Shown: one piece after another, positions 15,756 to 23,775 of the stretch
How the letters are laid out: every line of letters begins with the position of its first letter
Numbering within the stretch: the stretch's first letter is position 1
Source: Streptomyces werraensis
GTDB lineage: Bacteria; Actinomycetota; Actinomycetes; Streptomycetales; Streptomycetaceae
NCBI GenBank assembly: GCA_014656175.1
Contig: BNBX01000006.1
Span: 248,001 to 312,000 of the forward strand
DNA length: 64,000 nt
Direction of reading: 5' to 3'
Position numbers and translations under genes: made by a program
The notes under the pieces: model-generated
Seen by the model: only the letters and a program-made list of their open reading frames with translations
What the model was told of the DNA's origin: nothing
Database searches by the model: none

Positions 15756-16958
15756 ATGACGCGTACCTCCCTGCCCTTCCCCGACGGCTTCCTGTGGGGG
15801 GCCTCCACCGCCGCCCACCAGATCGAGGGGAACAACGTCAACAGCGACTGGTGGCGGAAGGAACACGACCCGGCGGCGAACATCGCGGAACCCAGCCTGG
15901 ACGCCTGCGACAGCTACCACCGCTGGCGGCAGGACATGGACCTGCTCGCGGAACTCGGTTTCACCGACTACCGGTTCAGCGTCGAGTGGGCCCGCATCGA
16001 GCCGGTGCGGGGGACGTTCTCGCACGCCGAGATCGCGCACTACCGGCGCATGGTCGACGGCGCCCTGGCCCGCGGTCTGCGGCCCATGGTCACGCTGCAC
16101 CACTTCACCGTGCCGCAGTGGTTCGAAGACCTCGGCGGCTGGACCGCCGACGGCGCGGCCGACCTGTTCGCCCGCTACGTCGAGCACTGCGCCCCGATCA
16201 TCGGCGACGGCGTCCGGCACGTCTGCACCATCAACGAGCCCAACATGATCGCCGTCATGGCGGGCGCGGCCAAGGCGGGAAACCAGGGCTTCCCGCCCGC
16301 GGGACTGCCCACCCCCGACGAGGAGACCACCCACGCCGTCATCGCCGCCCACCACGCGGCCGTCAAGGCCGTACGGGCGATGGACGCCGGCATCCAGGTC
16401 GGCTGGACGATCGCCAACCAGGTGTACCAGGCGCTGCCCGGCGCCGAGGACGTCACCGCCGCCTACCGGTACCCCCGTGAGGACGTCTTCATCGAGGCCG
16501 CGCGCGGCGACGACTGGATCGGCGTGCAGTCCTACACCCGCACCAAGATCGGCGCCGACGGCCCCGTCCCCGCGCCGGAGGACGCCGAGCGCACCCTCAC
16601 CCGGTGGGAGTACTACCCGGCCGCCGTCGGCCACGCCCTGCGCCACACCGCCGACATCGCCGGCCCCGGCATGCCGCTGATCGTCACCGAGAACGGCATC
16701 GCCACCGCCGACGACACCCGCCGCGTCGACTACTACACCGGCGCCCTGGAGGCCGTCTCCGCCGCCCTCGAGGACGGTGTGAACGTTCACGGCTACCTGG
16801 CCTGGAGCGCCCTCGACAACTACGAGTGGGGCTCCTACGAGCCGACCTTCGGCCTGATCGCCGTCGACCCGGTCACCTTCGAGCGCACCGCCAAGCCCTC
16901 CGCCGTCTGGCTCGGCGGGATGGGCCGCACCCGGCAGCTCCCGCGCGCCGAACGCTGA
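15756..16958 (+). CDS. GH1 beta-glucosidase
   Basis: This 400-residue cytoplasmic glycoside hydrolase family 1 enzyme shows the N-terminal signature FPDGFLWGASTAAHQIEG, acid/base Glu161 in TINEP and nucleophile Glu312 in VTENG. It also has the substrate-side tryptophan stretch AWSALDNYEWG. It is somewhat shorter than the 440-480 residues of typical beta-glucosidases. There is no signal peptide, so it acts on sugars brought in by the preceding transporter, releasing glucose from beta-linked disaccharides such as cellobiose or sophorose. The ATG follows AGGACG. A strong hairpin ends the operon after it. Confidence 0.95.
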   Translation: MTRTSLPFPDGFLWGASTAAHQIEGNNVNSDWWRKEHDPAANIAEPSLDACDSYHRWRQDMDLLAELGFTDYRFSVEWARIEPVRGTFSHAEIAHYRRMVDGALARGLRPMVTLHHFTVPQWFEDLGGWTADGAADLFARYVEHCAPIIGDGVRHVCTINEPNMIAVMAGAAKAGNQGFPPAGLPTPDEETTHAVIAAHHAAVKAVRAMDAGIQVGWTIANQVYQALPGAEDVTAAYRYPREDVFIEAARGDDWIGVQSYTRTKIGADGPVPAPEDAERTLTRWEYYPAAVGHALRHTADIAGPGMPLIVTENGIATADDTRRVDYYTGALEAVSAALEDGVNVHGYLAWSALDNYEWGSYEPTFGLIAVDPVTFERTAKPSAVWLGGMGRTRQLPRAER

Positions 16959-16993
16959 CCCCCGCGGCGCCGCAGCGCGCCGCCTCCCGACCC

Positions 16994-17028
16994 GGGAGCC
17001 GGTGGGCCCCTGACACCCACCGGCTCCC
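16994..17028 (+). terminator. Hairpin after beta-glucosidase gene
   Basis: A perfect 13-bp stem, GGGAGCCGGTGGG (16994-17006) with CCCACCGGCTCCC (17016-17028), closes a 9-nt loop. It lies 36 bp after the GH1 stop and probably ends or attenuates the transporter transcript before the secreted enzyme gene. Confidence 0.75.
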
Positions 17029-17119
17029 GCCGGCGGCACACCCGTACCGCACGACGCCCCGACGGCCGGCGCCCCCGTCGCCCGGCCGCACCCCGCCCTT
17101 CCCCGAAGGCAGGAGCCGC

Positions 17120-18538
17120 ATGAACCGTCGTACGTTCCTCACCACCGCCACCCTCGCCGCCGCGGCCTCCGTGACCGGCCTCGCCGCCGCCGCACCCGCA
17201 GCAGCGGGAGGCCGTACCGGAGCCGGACGCGCCCCGCTCCGCACCTGGTTCGAGGCGACCCACCGCTCCCTCGAGGCCATGACCACCGACTTCGGCCTCA
17301 CCACCGACAAGATGGACATCAGCGGCACGGGCGCCCCCGTCCTGTCCGCGCAGACCTCGCCCACCAACATCGGCTGCGGCCTGTGGGCCACCGTCGCCGC
17401 CGCCGGACTCGGCGTCATCGACTCCGTCACCCTGCACGGCCGCCTGACCCGCACCGTCGCCGCCGTCGAACGGCTGGAGCGCGCCCACGGATTCTGGTTC
17501 AACTGGTACGACGCGCACGACGGCTCGCTGCTGACGACCTGGCCGGAGACCGGAGACCCGGTGCGACCGTTCCTCTCCAGCGTCGACAACGCCTGGCTGG
17601 TCACCGGCCTGATGATCGCCGCCGACGCCGAACCGTCGCTGCGCCCCCGCGTCGCCCGGCTGCTGCAGGACGCCGACTGGTCGTACTTCTACACGCCCTA
17701 CGACCCGTCCGACCCGGTCGCCGGCCCCGGCCAGCTCCGCGGCGGCTACTGGCCCGACAAGCCCGGCAAGGGCGAGCCGACGGGCCACCACTACGGCGCC
17801 CTGAACACCGAGCCCCGCATGGCGAGCTACCTCGGCATCGCCGACGGCTCGCTCCCGCCGGAGCACTACTGGCACGTCTTCCGCACCCTCCTGCCCGGCA
17901 TGGGCCAGGAGCAGGAGCCCGAGGGCGCCTGGGTCACGATCGACGGTGTCCGCGTGTGGCAGGGCCACTACACCCACCGGGGCCGCAAGCTCGTCCCCAC
18001 CTGGGGCGGCTCCATGTTCGAGGCGCTCATGGTGCCGCTGTTCGTGCCCGAGCCCGAGTGGTCGCCGCGCTCCTGGGGCACCTCCCACCACCGCTACGTC
18101 CGCGGCCAGATCGACCACGGCCTCAAGGAGGCCGGCTACGGCTACTGGGGCTTCTCGCCCGCCAACATCCCCGACGGCGGCTACAGCGAGTACGGTGTCG
18201 ACGCCCTCGGCATGCAGGAGGAGGGCTACCACTCCAAGGGCGTGGTCACCCCGCACGCCTCCTTCCTCGCCCTTCCCTACGAACCCGCCGCGGCCGTCGC
18301 CAACCTGTCCGCGCTGGACCGCGACCTCGGCGCGTACGACGACCGCTACGGCTTCCGCGACTCGGTGGAAACCGCGACCGGCCGGGTGAGCGACTTCGTC
18401 CTCGCCCTCGACCAGGGCATGGTCGCCGCCGCCCTCGCCCAGCAGCTGCGCCCCGGCCTGCTGCAGCGGCCGTTCCGCACGGGCGGCTTCCGCTCCCGCG
18501 TCAAGCCGCTGCTGGCCAAGGAGCGCTTCAGCATCTGA
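17120..18538 (+). CDS. Tat-exported glucoamylase-like (GH144-type) glucanase
   Basis: The 472-residue protein begins with a twin-arginine signal (MNRRTFLTTATLAAAASVTG, then AAAPAAAGG), so it should be exported folded. The body is an (alpha/alpha)-barrel-like sequence with SPTNIGCGLWATVAAA, GFWFNWYD, FLSSVDNAWL, GGSMFEALMV and GYWGFSPANIPDGGY. It ends with GVVTPHASFLALPYEP. This motif order matches Pfam glycoamylase PF10091, and within it the GH144 endo-beta-1,2-glucanases as I remember them. The enzyme would cut an extracellular glucan into oligosaccharides for the adjacent importer. The exact linkage is inference. A GGCAGGAG ribosome-binding site precedes the ATG. Confidence 0.82.
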   Translation: MNRRTFLTTATLAAAASVTGLAAAAPAAAGGRTGAGRAPLRTWFEATHRSLEAMTTDFGLTTDKMDISGTGAPVLSAQTSPTNIGCGLWATVAAAGLGVIDSVTLHGRLTRTVAAVERLERAHGFWFNWYDAHDGSLLTTWPETGDPVRPFLSSVDNAWLVTGLMIAADAEPSLRPRVARLLQDADWSYFYTPYDPSDPVAGPGQLRGGYWPDKPGKGEPTGHHYGALNTEPRMASYLGIADGSLPPEHYWHVFRTLLPGMGQEQEPEGAWVTIDGVRVWQGHYTHRGRKLVPTWGGSMFEALMVPLFVPEPEWSPRSWGTSHHRYVRGQIDHGLKEAGYGYWGFSPANIPDGGYSEYGVDALGMQEEGYHSKGVVTPHASFLALPYEPAAAVANLSALDRDLGAYDDRYGFRDSVETATGRVSDFVLALDQGMVAAALAQQLRPGLLQRPFRTGGFRSRVKPLLAKERFSI

Positions 18539-18558
18539 CCCCGCGGGGCGTGGGTCAG
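18535..18558. terminator. Hairpin between convergent genes
   Basis: CTGACCC (18535-18541) and GGGTCAG (18552-18558) pair around a GC-rich 10-nt loop. The stem overlaps the stop codons of both convergent genes and could work in both directions. It is short, so the call is tentative. Confidence 0.4.
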
Positions 18559-18842
18559 ACGGAGGGGTCGTTGGGGTGCGGCTCCAGCTCCGTGACGACC
18601 GCGGTCATCCACGGCCACAGGGGCAGGGTGCCCAGCACCTCCTCGCGCAGCGCCGCCTCGTCCTCGGCACGCCACAGGCCGATGCTGCGCTTCTCCCCGA
18701 CGGGGCGCCACAGGCGCGCCAGATGTCCGGAGGCCGCGAGTTGACGCGCGCGTACGGCCTCACGGGCACGGACCCGGTCGACCTCGGCCGGGTCCGTGCC
18801 GTCCGGGACGGTGGTGGTGAGCTCCACCAGAAACTCCCGCAT
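18555..18842 (-). CDS. Muconolactone isomerase-like protein
   Basis: The 95-residue protein (MREFLVELTTTVPDGTDPAE) has the ferredoxin-like fold pattern of muconolactone delta-isomerase, CatC/PF02426. Family landmarks are REAVRARQLAASGHLARLWRP and LPLWPWMTAVVTELEPHPND. The true CatC works in the beta-ketoadipate pathway, but no other catechol-pathway gene is nearby. It may therefore have another small-molecule role. It is divergent from the OsmC gene with 49 bp between starts. Confidence 0.85.
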   Translation of the reverse strand: MREFLVELTTTVPDGTDPAEVDRVRAREAVRARQLAASGHLARLWRPVGEKRSIGLWRAEDEAALREEVLGTLPLWPWMTAVVTELEPHPNDPSV

Positions 18843-18879
18843 GTCGTTCTCCCCTCGGGGTGGATGTCGCTTTCGGGAC

Positions 18880-18885
18880 TACTGT
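18880..18885 (+). promoter_or_regulatory. Putative -10 element for leaderless OsmC transcript
   Basis: TACTGT fits a TANNNT -10 box and ends six bases before the OsmC ATG (18892), where no Shine-Dalgarno sequence is present. Transcription would then start at or next to the ATG. No clear -35 element is seen. Confidence 0.4.
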
Positions 18886-18891
18886 CGACGC

Positions 18892-19320
18892 ATGAGTGAA
18901 GCGTCCAAGCGTTCCGTCGTCGTCGAGCGGACGAGCACCGGCCAGTTCATCGCCACCAACCCGCGCGGCGGGACCGTACGGTTCGGCACCGACGGGGGTG
19001 AGGCCTTCACCCCCGTCGAACTGCTGCTCGCCGCCATCGGTGGCTGCTCGGCGGCCGACGTCGACGTCGCCACCGGCCGGCACGCGGAGCCCACCGCGTT
19101 CACCGTCGAGGTGAGCGGCGACAAGATCAGCGACGAGCAGGGCAACCGCATGACCGGTCTGCGGGTCACCTTCCACGTCGCCTTCCCGGACGAGGAGGGC
19201 GCCGACCGTGCCCGCGCGATCCTCCCGCGCGCCGTGAAGGCGTCCCACGACCGTCTCTGCACGGTAAGCCGCACGGTGGAACTCGGCACGCCGGTCACCA
19301 CGGAGATCGCGGAGGACTGA
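18892..19320 (+). CDS. OsmC family peroxiredoxin-like protein
   Basis: This 142-residue protein belongs to the OsmC/Ohr fold, which reduces organic hydroperoxides with two cysteines. Both are present: C52 in AIGGCSAAD and C123 in HDRLCTVSRTV. The PVELLLAAIGGC stretch is the family hallmark. The sequence is closer to the general OsmC/YhfA group than to Ohr. There is no ribosome-binding site before the ATG, but a -10-like TACTGT lies six bases upstream, so the mRNA may be leaderless. Confidence 0.9.
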   Translation: MSEASKRSVVVERTSTGQFIATNPRGGTVRFGTDGGEAFTPVELLLAAIGGCSAADVDVATGRHAEPTAFTVEVSGDKISDEQGNRMTGLRVTFHVAFPDEEGADRARAILPRAVKASHDRLCTVSRTVELGTPVTTEIAED

Positions 19321-19781
19321 CGGTCCTCGCCCGCGTGCCCTGACCGAAGGGACGGCGGCCCGGTCCACCGGACCGGGCGACCGGCGTCCTGCCCCGCGGG
19401 CGGCGCGCGACGGGGACCGGACCGGTCGGTTGGGCAGCCGGGCGGAGTCGGCGGCACCCTCACGGTGCCGGACGGCCGGCCCCTCGTCCGCGGTGACCTG
19501 CCGAAGGCGGGAGCGGCGTGGCGTGGGGCCGCCCGGGTTCGCCCCGTGCCCGGGGGTGTGGGGCGGGGCAGGTGGCGTCGCTGTGCCCGGGGACGGTGGT
19601 CCCCGTCGCGGGTGCGGTGGACGGACCGGCGCAGTGGTGGGGGAGTGACCTCCGAGGTCCGCCCCGTGCCCGGGGGAGCGGTGCGGGCCGGTGCCGTCGC
19701 GCCACCGCGGACAGACGGTCCCTGCCAGGCATGCCCGGCGGGCCCGCCGGCACCCCCGGGGGTCGAGGACCGACACCCCTC
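19321..19781. other. Long intergenic region with a direct repeat
   Basis: No gene is supported in these 461 bp between the OsmC stop and the stop of the deacetylase. The segment is extremely G-rich on the plus strand. It contains GTTCGCCCCGTGCCCGGGGG at 19537-19556 and a copy differing at one base at 19657-19676, exactly 120 bp apart, with a weaker GTGCCCGGGG copy between. These may be remnants of a local duplication or terminator-like elements. Confidence 0.5.
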
Positions 19782-20612
19782 TCACCCATGCCGTGACCGA
19801 CCGTGTTCCAGCGGCCGGCGCGGCACGGCGCCCGACCTTCCCAGCACCCGCGGAGCGGTGGCGTGGACCTCCGCCGTCCCGTGTTCCGAGAGCGGGCCGA
19901 CCGTCAGTCCCGCTGTGCGCCAGGCGGCCACCAGGTCGGGCAGCGCGCCCAGCGTGGCCCGCCAGCATCCCGGCGCCGCCGTGCGGTCGGTGTCGTGGAG
20001 CAGGACCGTTCCGCCGCCGCGCAGATCCGCCTCGACCGTGGCGCGCACCGACTCGGGGGTGGCCGTGGCCGTCCAGTCCCTGCCCCAGGCCGTCCACAGC
20101 ACCGGACGCAGCCCCGCCGCGCGGGCGGCCGCCCACCGGCCGGACGTCAGAATCCCGTACGGCGGCCGGTACCACCGGGGGGCCACCCCCGTGACGTCCC
20201 GCACGGCCTCCACCGCGCGGCGCAGGGAGCGGACGTCGCGCGCCGGCGCCGGCAGCCACGGACGGTCGTGGCTCCAGCCGTGCACGGCGACCTCGTGCCC
20301 CCGCCGCGCCGTCTCCCGCACCACGTCGGGATGCCGTACGACCGCGTCGCCGAGGACGAAGAACGTGGCCCGCACGCCGAGGCCGTCCAGCACGTCGAGG
20401 AAGCGGGTCGTCGAGAGCGGGTCGGGGCCGTCGTCGAAGGTCAGCGCGACATGACGGGGGTGCCCCGCGCCGGCGAGACGGGGGGACAGGTGCCTGCGCA
20501 CTACGGGCAGCCAGGTGGCTGCGGGACCGACGTGCGCCAGGGCGCCTGCGGCGAGCGTCGGTCCGACGGACGCGGCGCGCCGCGCGGCGGCCCGGGCGGC
20601 GGATTCGGGCAT
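19782..20612 (-). CDS. Polysaccharide deacetylase (NodB domain)
   Basis: The 276-residue protein has a carbohydrate-esterase family 4 NodB domain. It shows TFDDGPDP with D60-D61 (catalytic base and metal ligand), HGWSH as the HxxxH metal ligands, RPPYG as motif 3, and LLHDTD near the end. A hydrophobic stretch at residues 13-36 is not a clear signal peptide. Such enzymes remove acetyl groups from cell-wall or surface glycans. An AGGAGGT ribosome-binding site precedes the ATG. It is the third gene of a minus-strand operon after the SDR and the DMT transporter, so a role in a surface glycan or glycolipid is plausible. Confidence 0.92.
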   Translation of the reverse strand: MPESAARAAARRAASVGPTLAAGALAHVGPAATWLPVVRRHLSPRLAGAGHPRHVALTFDDGPDPLSTTRFLDVLDGLGVRATFFVLGDAVVRHPDVVRETARRGHEVAVHGWSHDRPWLPAPARDVRSLRRAVEAVRDVTGVAPRWYRPPYGILTSGRWAAARAAGLRPVLWTAWGRDWTATATPESVRATVEADLRGGGTVLLHDTDRTAAPGCWRATLGALPDLVAAWRTAGLTVGPLSEHGTAEVHATAPRVLGRSGAVPRRPLEHGRSRHG

Positions 20613-20642
20613 GGCGGTGACCTCCTGGTTCCGGCGGACGGC

Positions 20643-21560
20643 TCACGGCGGGCGGGACACCTGGTGCTGCGCCGTGGAGCCGGGGTCCTCCCGCGCCCTG
20701 GCCTGGTCCCAGCCGCCTCCGACCGACGGGGCGCGCGCAAGGCCGACGCTGCCCGCGCCCATCAGCGCGACGCCGATCAGCTCCGGCACCACCCGCGCGC
20801 CGAGGCTGATCTGCTCGCCGAACAGCGCCCACCCGAGGGCGACGCTGGTGAGCGCGTCGCCGAGGGTCAGGGCGGGCTGGGACGCGGCCAGTGTGCCCGC
20901 CCGGAACGCGGCCTGCAGCAGCAGGAACGCGACGACGCCCACCACGGCGGTGGCGTACAGCGGCCAGGTGGACAGGACGGCGACCGGGCCGTCCGGGATC
21001 AGCCCGGTGACCTCCTTGAGCAGCGCGGCCGTCGCCGAGAACGACACGGCGGACGCCAGCCCCAGCAGCGCGGCGCGCGGCGCGCCCCGCACCGTACGGG
21101 ACACCGCCACCAGCGATGCCACCACCGCCAGCAGGACCGCTCCCGCCGGCCACCAGTGCCCGGGTATGGCCATGGACCGTCCTGGCGTGGGCGCCGCCGC
21201 CGTCAGGAAGAGGGACAGGCCGGCCGCGAGGGCGACGAAGGCCAGCCAGGTTCTCAGGTCCGGGCGGCGGTGGAAGACCAGGCTGCCCACCGCCAGGGTG
21301 AACAGCAGTTCGGCCGCCATCAGCGGCTGCACCAGCGCGAGGCTGCCCACACCCAGCGCCGCCGCCTGGAGGACCGTCGACAAGGCGAGCATCCCCGCGC
21401 CCGCCACCCAGTGCGGCCGCCGCAGGACGTGCCCCAGCCAGCGCAGCGCCGGCCGCAGCCCCTTGCCGCCCTCCGGCTCGTCGGCGGCGGCCCGCCGCTG
21501 CAGCACGGAGGCCGCGGCGTTCGCCAACGCCGCGAGGAGCGCGAGGACCACGGTCAGCAC
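20643..21560 (-). CDS. DMT superfamily (EamA/NIPA-like) transporter
   Basis: GTG at 21560 is chosen, 13 bp after the stop of the upstream SDR, giving 305 residues; a longer frame upstream would overlap that gene deeply. About nine or ten membrane helices are visible, starting LTVVLALLAALANAAASVLQR. The QPLMAAELLFTLAVG segment and the late QPALTLGDALTSVALGWALFGE segment form the two EamA-type repeats. Members export metabolites or move magnesium; no substrate can be assigned. It lies between an SDR and a polysaccharide deacetylase in one operon. Confidence 0.82.
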   Translation of the reverse strand: MLTVVLALLAALANAAASVLQRRAAADEPEGGKGLRPALRWLGHVLRRPHWVAGAGMLALSTVLQAAALGVGSLALVQPLMAAELLFTLAVGSLVFHRRPDLRTWLAFVALAAGLSLFLTAAAPTPGRSMAIPGHWWPAGAVLLAVVASLVAVSRTVRGAPRAALLGLASAVSFSATAALLKEVTGLIPDGPVAVLSTWPLYATAVVGVVAFLLLQAAFRAGTLAASQPALTLGDALTSVALGWALFGEQISLGARVVPELIGVALMGAGSVGLARAPSVGGGWDQARAREDPGSTAQHQVSRPP

Positions 21561-21573
21561 GCCGCGGCACCGC

Positions 21574-22419
21574 TCATCCGAATGTGGCGGCCAGCCGCCG
21601 GTACAGTCCCGGCGCCACGCCGCGCACCCTGACCGGCAGACGCAGCCACGCCGGGACGTAGACCTCGTCCCGCCCCCGGACGGCGGCACGCCACACGGCG
21701 TCGGCCACCCGCTCGGGCGGCACCGGCCGGGGCCGGGTCCGCGCGTAGGGCGCGCCGCGCCGCTCGAAGAACGGCGTGTCCACCACCCCCGGCACGACGA
21801 GGCTCACGCCCACGCCCGTGCCGCGCAGCTCGTGGCGCAGCGCGTCGGCGAACACCGCCACCGCCGCCTTCGACGCCGAGTAGACCGCCTCGCCCCGCAC
21901 CCCGACGGCCCCCGCCAGCGAACCGACCAGCACCACCCGGCCGGATCCCGCCTCGACCATGTGGGGGAGCACCTGCCGCACCAGACGCAGCGTGGTCAGC
22001 AGATTCACCTCCATCACCTCGTCGAAGGCACGCCGTGTCATCGTGGCGAAGTCACCGGCCCAGCCCACCCCGGCGCACGCGACCAGCAGGTCGAGGTGTC
22101 CCACCTCGTCGAGCGCGAACCGGGTCAGGCGCCGCTCGGCGGCCGGGCGGGTGAGGTCCTCGGGGAACACCGCGGCGGCCGCGTGCGCGGCCGTCTCGGC
22201 CAGGCGCCCCGCGTCCCGGCCGTTCAGCACCAGACGCCAGCCCTCCGCGGACAGCCTGCGCGCCACGGCGGCGCCGATGCCCGAGGAGGCACCGGTCACC
22301 AGGGCCGTCCCCGGCCGCTGCGCCGCCGCGCCGGGAGGCTCCCGCACGTCGGGGAGCGGCGCCGGCGTCCGGGTGTCGGAGGCGCCGGGCGTACCGGCGC
22401 GGGAGGGTGCGTGGGGCAT
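21574..22419 (-). CDS. Short-chain dehydrogenase/reductase
   Basis: The 281-residue classical SDR has the NAD(P)-binding motif TGASSGIG near residues 42-49, the NAG-like CAG (LLVACAGVGWAG) and the catalytic YSASK. It also has VVPGVVDTPFF after the active site. The C-terminus is basic with LPVRVRGVAPGLYRRLAATFG, often seen in membrane-associated SDRs that reduce ketones on lipids or polyketides. The first 35 residues are proline-rich and may be unstructured; a later start is possible. It heads a three-gene minus-strand operon and is divergent from a glycosyltransferase. Confidence 0.9.
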   Translation of the reverse strand: MPHAPSRAGTPGASDTRTPAPLPDVREPPGAAAQRPGTALVTGASSGIGAAVARRLSAEGWRLVLNGRDAGRLAETAAHAAAAVFPEDLTRPAAERRLTRFALDEVGHLDLLVACAGVGWAGDFATMTRRAFDEVMEVNLLTTLRLVRQVLPHMVEAGSGRVVLVGSLAGAVGVRGEAVYSASKAAVAVFADALRHELRGTGVGVSLVVPGVVDTPFFERRGAPYARTRPRPVPPERVADAVWRAAVRGRDEVYVPAWLRLPVRVRGVAPGLYRRLAATFG

Positions 22420-22520
22420 GGGCTGACCTCGGCTGCTGGGCGGACACCGGAAGCGGCCGGCTGGACCACTCCCGTCGTCCGGGAGGGGGTGAGCCCGGAG
22501 TATCCAGGTCAGGGTCGCCC

Positions 22521-22541
22521 GAAACGCCCGGCGGGCGTTTC
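22521..22541. promoter_or_regulatory. Inverted repeat before glycosyltransferase gene
   Basis: GAAACGCCC (22521-22529) and GGGCGTTTC (22533-22541) form a perfect 9-bp inverted repeat with a 3-bp spacer, 15 bp before the GTG at 22557. It could be an operator in the divergent 137-bp region or a hairpin affecting translation of the downstream gene. Confidence 0.5.
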
Positions 22542-22556
22542 ACCGGCGTGCCGGCG

Positions 22557-23744
22557 GTGACTCAGCATGACGTGCTCTCGTCCTCCCCGGTCCCGCACCA
22601 CCGGGGCGCCGCCCGCCGGGCCGGCGCCCGCCGCGTGCTGGTGCTCAGCGCGAGCATGGGCGCCGGCCACGACACCGTGGCCCGCGAACTCGTCCGCCGC
22701 GCCCGCGCCCAGGGCCACGAGGCGGACACCGTCGACCTCATGCGGCTGCTCCCGTACGGCACGGGCGCCGGGCTGCGCGCCTTCTACCGGACGTCGGTAC
22801 GCCACGCGCCCTGGGTGTACGACGGTCTCTACCGGGCGTTCCTGCGCCCCGGCGACCGCACCCGCCCCAGTGGCGTCCCGCTCGCCCGGCTCGCCGCCGA
22901 CGGACTGGAACGGCTCGTCACGAGGACCGGCGCGGACGTGGTGGTGCCCGTCTTCCACCTGGCCGCACAGCTCACCGGCCACCTCAGGACGCTGGGCCGG
23001 CTGCGCGTGCCCAGCGCGGTGTTCGTCCTCGACTTCGCCGTGCACCGGCAGTGGCTCCACCCGGGCAACGACGCCTGCCTGTGTCTCACCGACCAGGCCG
23101 CCGCCGACGTGCGCCGGGCCGTCCCTGGCACGCACGTCGAGACCACGGGTCCGGTCGTGGCTCCCGGGTTCTTCGCTCCCGCACCCGGCGCCGACGACTG
23201 GCGGAAGCGGTTCGAACGGTACGCCCCCGGACGGCCGCCCGTGCTGCTGTCCGCGGGTGCCTGGGGGGCCGCCGCGGGCCTCGGCGAGAGCGCCCGGCTG
23301 CTGGCCGGTGCCGGTTACCTCCCCGTGGTGCTGTGCGGCCGCAACGAGGCGCTGCGGTCCCGCATCGCCCGTGTACCGGGCGCGCTCGCCCTGGACTGGG
23401 TGACGGACATGCCGGGCCTGCTGCTCGCGGTGCGGGCGCTGGTGGACAACGCGGCGGGCCAGACCGCCGTGCAGGCGCTCGCCGCCGGACTGCCCGTCGT
23501 CGGCCACCGCCCGCTGCCCGGACACGGCGCCGACGGGGTCCGCCGGATGGCGGAACTGGGCCTCTCCGAGGCCGCCGACGACGGCCCGGCCCTGCTCGAC
23601 GTCCTGGACCGGCTCGTGACGGAGGGCCCCGGGGAACGCGAGCGGAGGGCGGCACCCGGACGCGCGGTCTTCCGCGCCGACGTCATGGAGCGCGCCGTCG
23701 CCCTCGCCGGCCGGTCCGCCGTGCCGTCATCCGGCAAGGAGTGA
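22557..23744 (+). CDS. MurG/MGDG synthase-like glycosyltransferase
   Basis: GTG at 22557 gives 395 residues; GTG at 22548 is an alternative and neither has a strong ribosome-binding site. The N-terminal domain contains VLVLSASMGAGHDTVARELV, the glycerolipid galactosyltransferase (MGDG synthase) signature, then RFYRTSV-like and VPVFHLAAQL segments. The C-terminal GT-B domain ends with the donor-binding run NAAGQTAVQALAAGLPVVGHRPLPGHG. It probably transfers a sugar to a lipid or other hydrophobic acceptor at the membrane. It is convergent with the YihY gene and divergent from the SDR-DMT-deacetylase operon, which may act on the same glycoconjugate. Confidence 0.85.
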   Translation: MTQHDVLSSSPVPHHRGAARRAGARRVLVLSASMGAGHDTVARELVRRARAQGHEADTVDLMRLLPYGTGAGLRAFYRTSVRHAPWVYDGLYRAFLRPGDRTRPSGVPLARLAADGLERLVTRTGADVVVPVFHLAAQLTGHLRTLGRLRVPSAVFVLDFAVHRQWLHPGNDACLCLTDQAAADVRRAVPGTHVETTGPVVAPGFFAPAPGADDWRKRFERYAPGRPPVLLSAGAWGAAAGLGESARLLAGAGYLPVVLCGRNEALRSRIARVPGALALDWVTDMPGLLLAVRALVDNAAGQTAVQALAAGLPVVGHRPLPGHGADGVRRMAELGLSEAADDGPALLDVLDRLVTEGPGERERRAAPGRAVFRADVMERAVALAGRSAVPSSGKE

Positions 23745-23775
23745 GCGCACGCCCGGCGCCCCTGACCTCGGGCTC

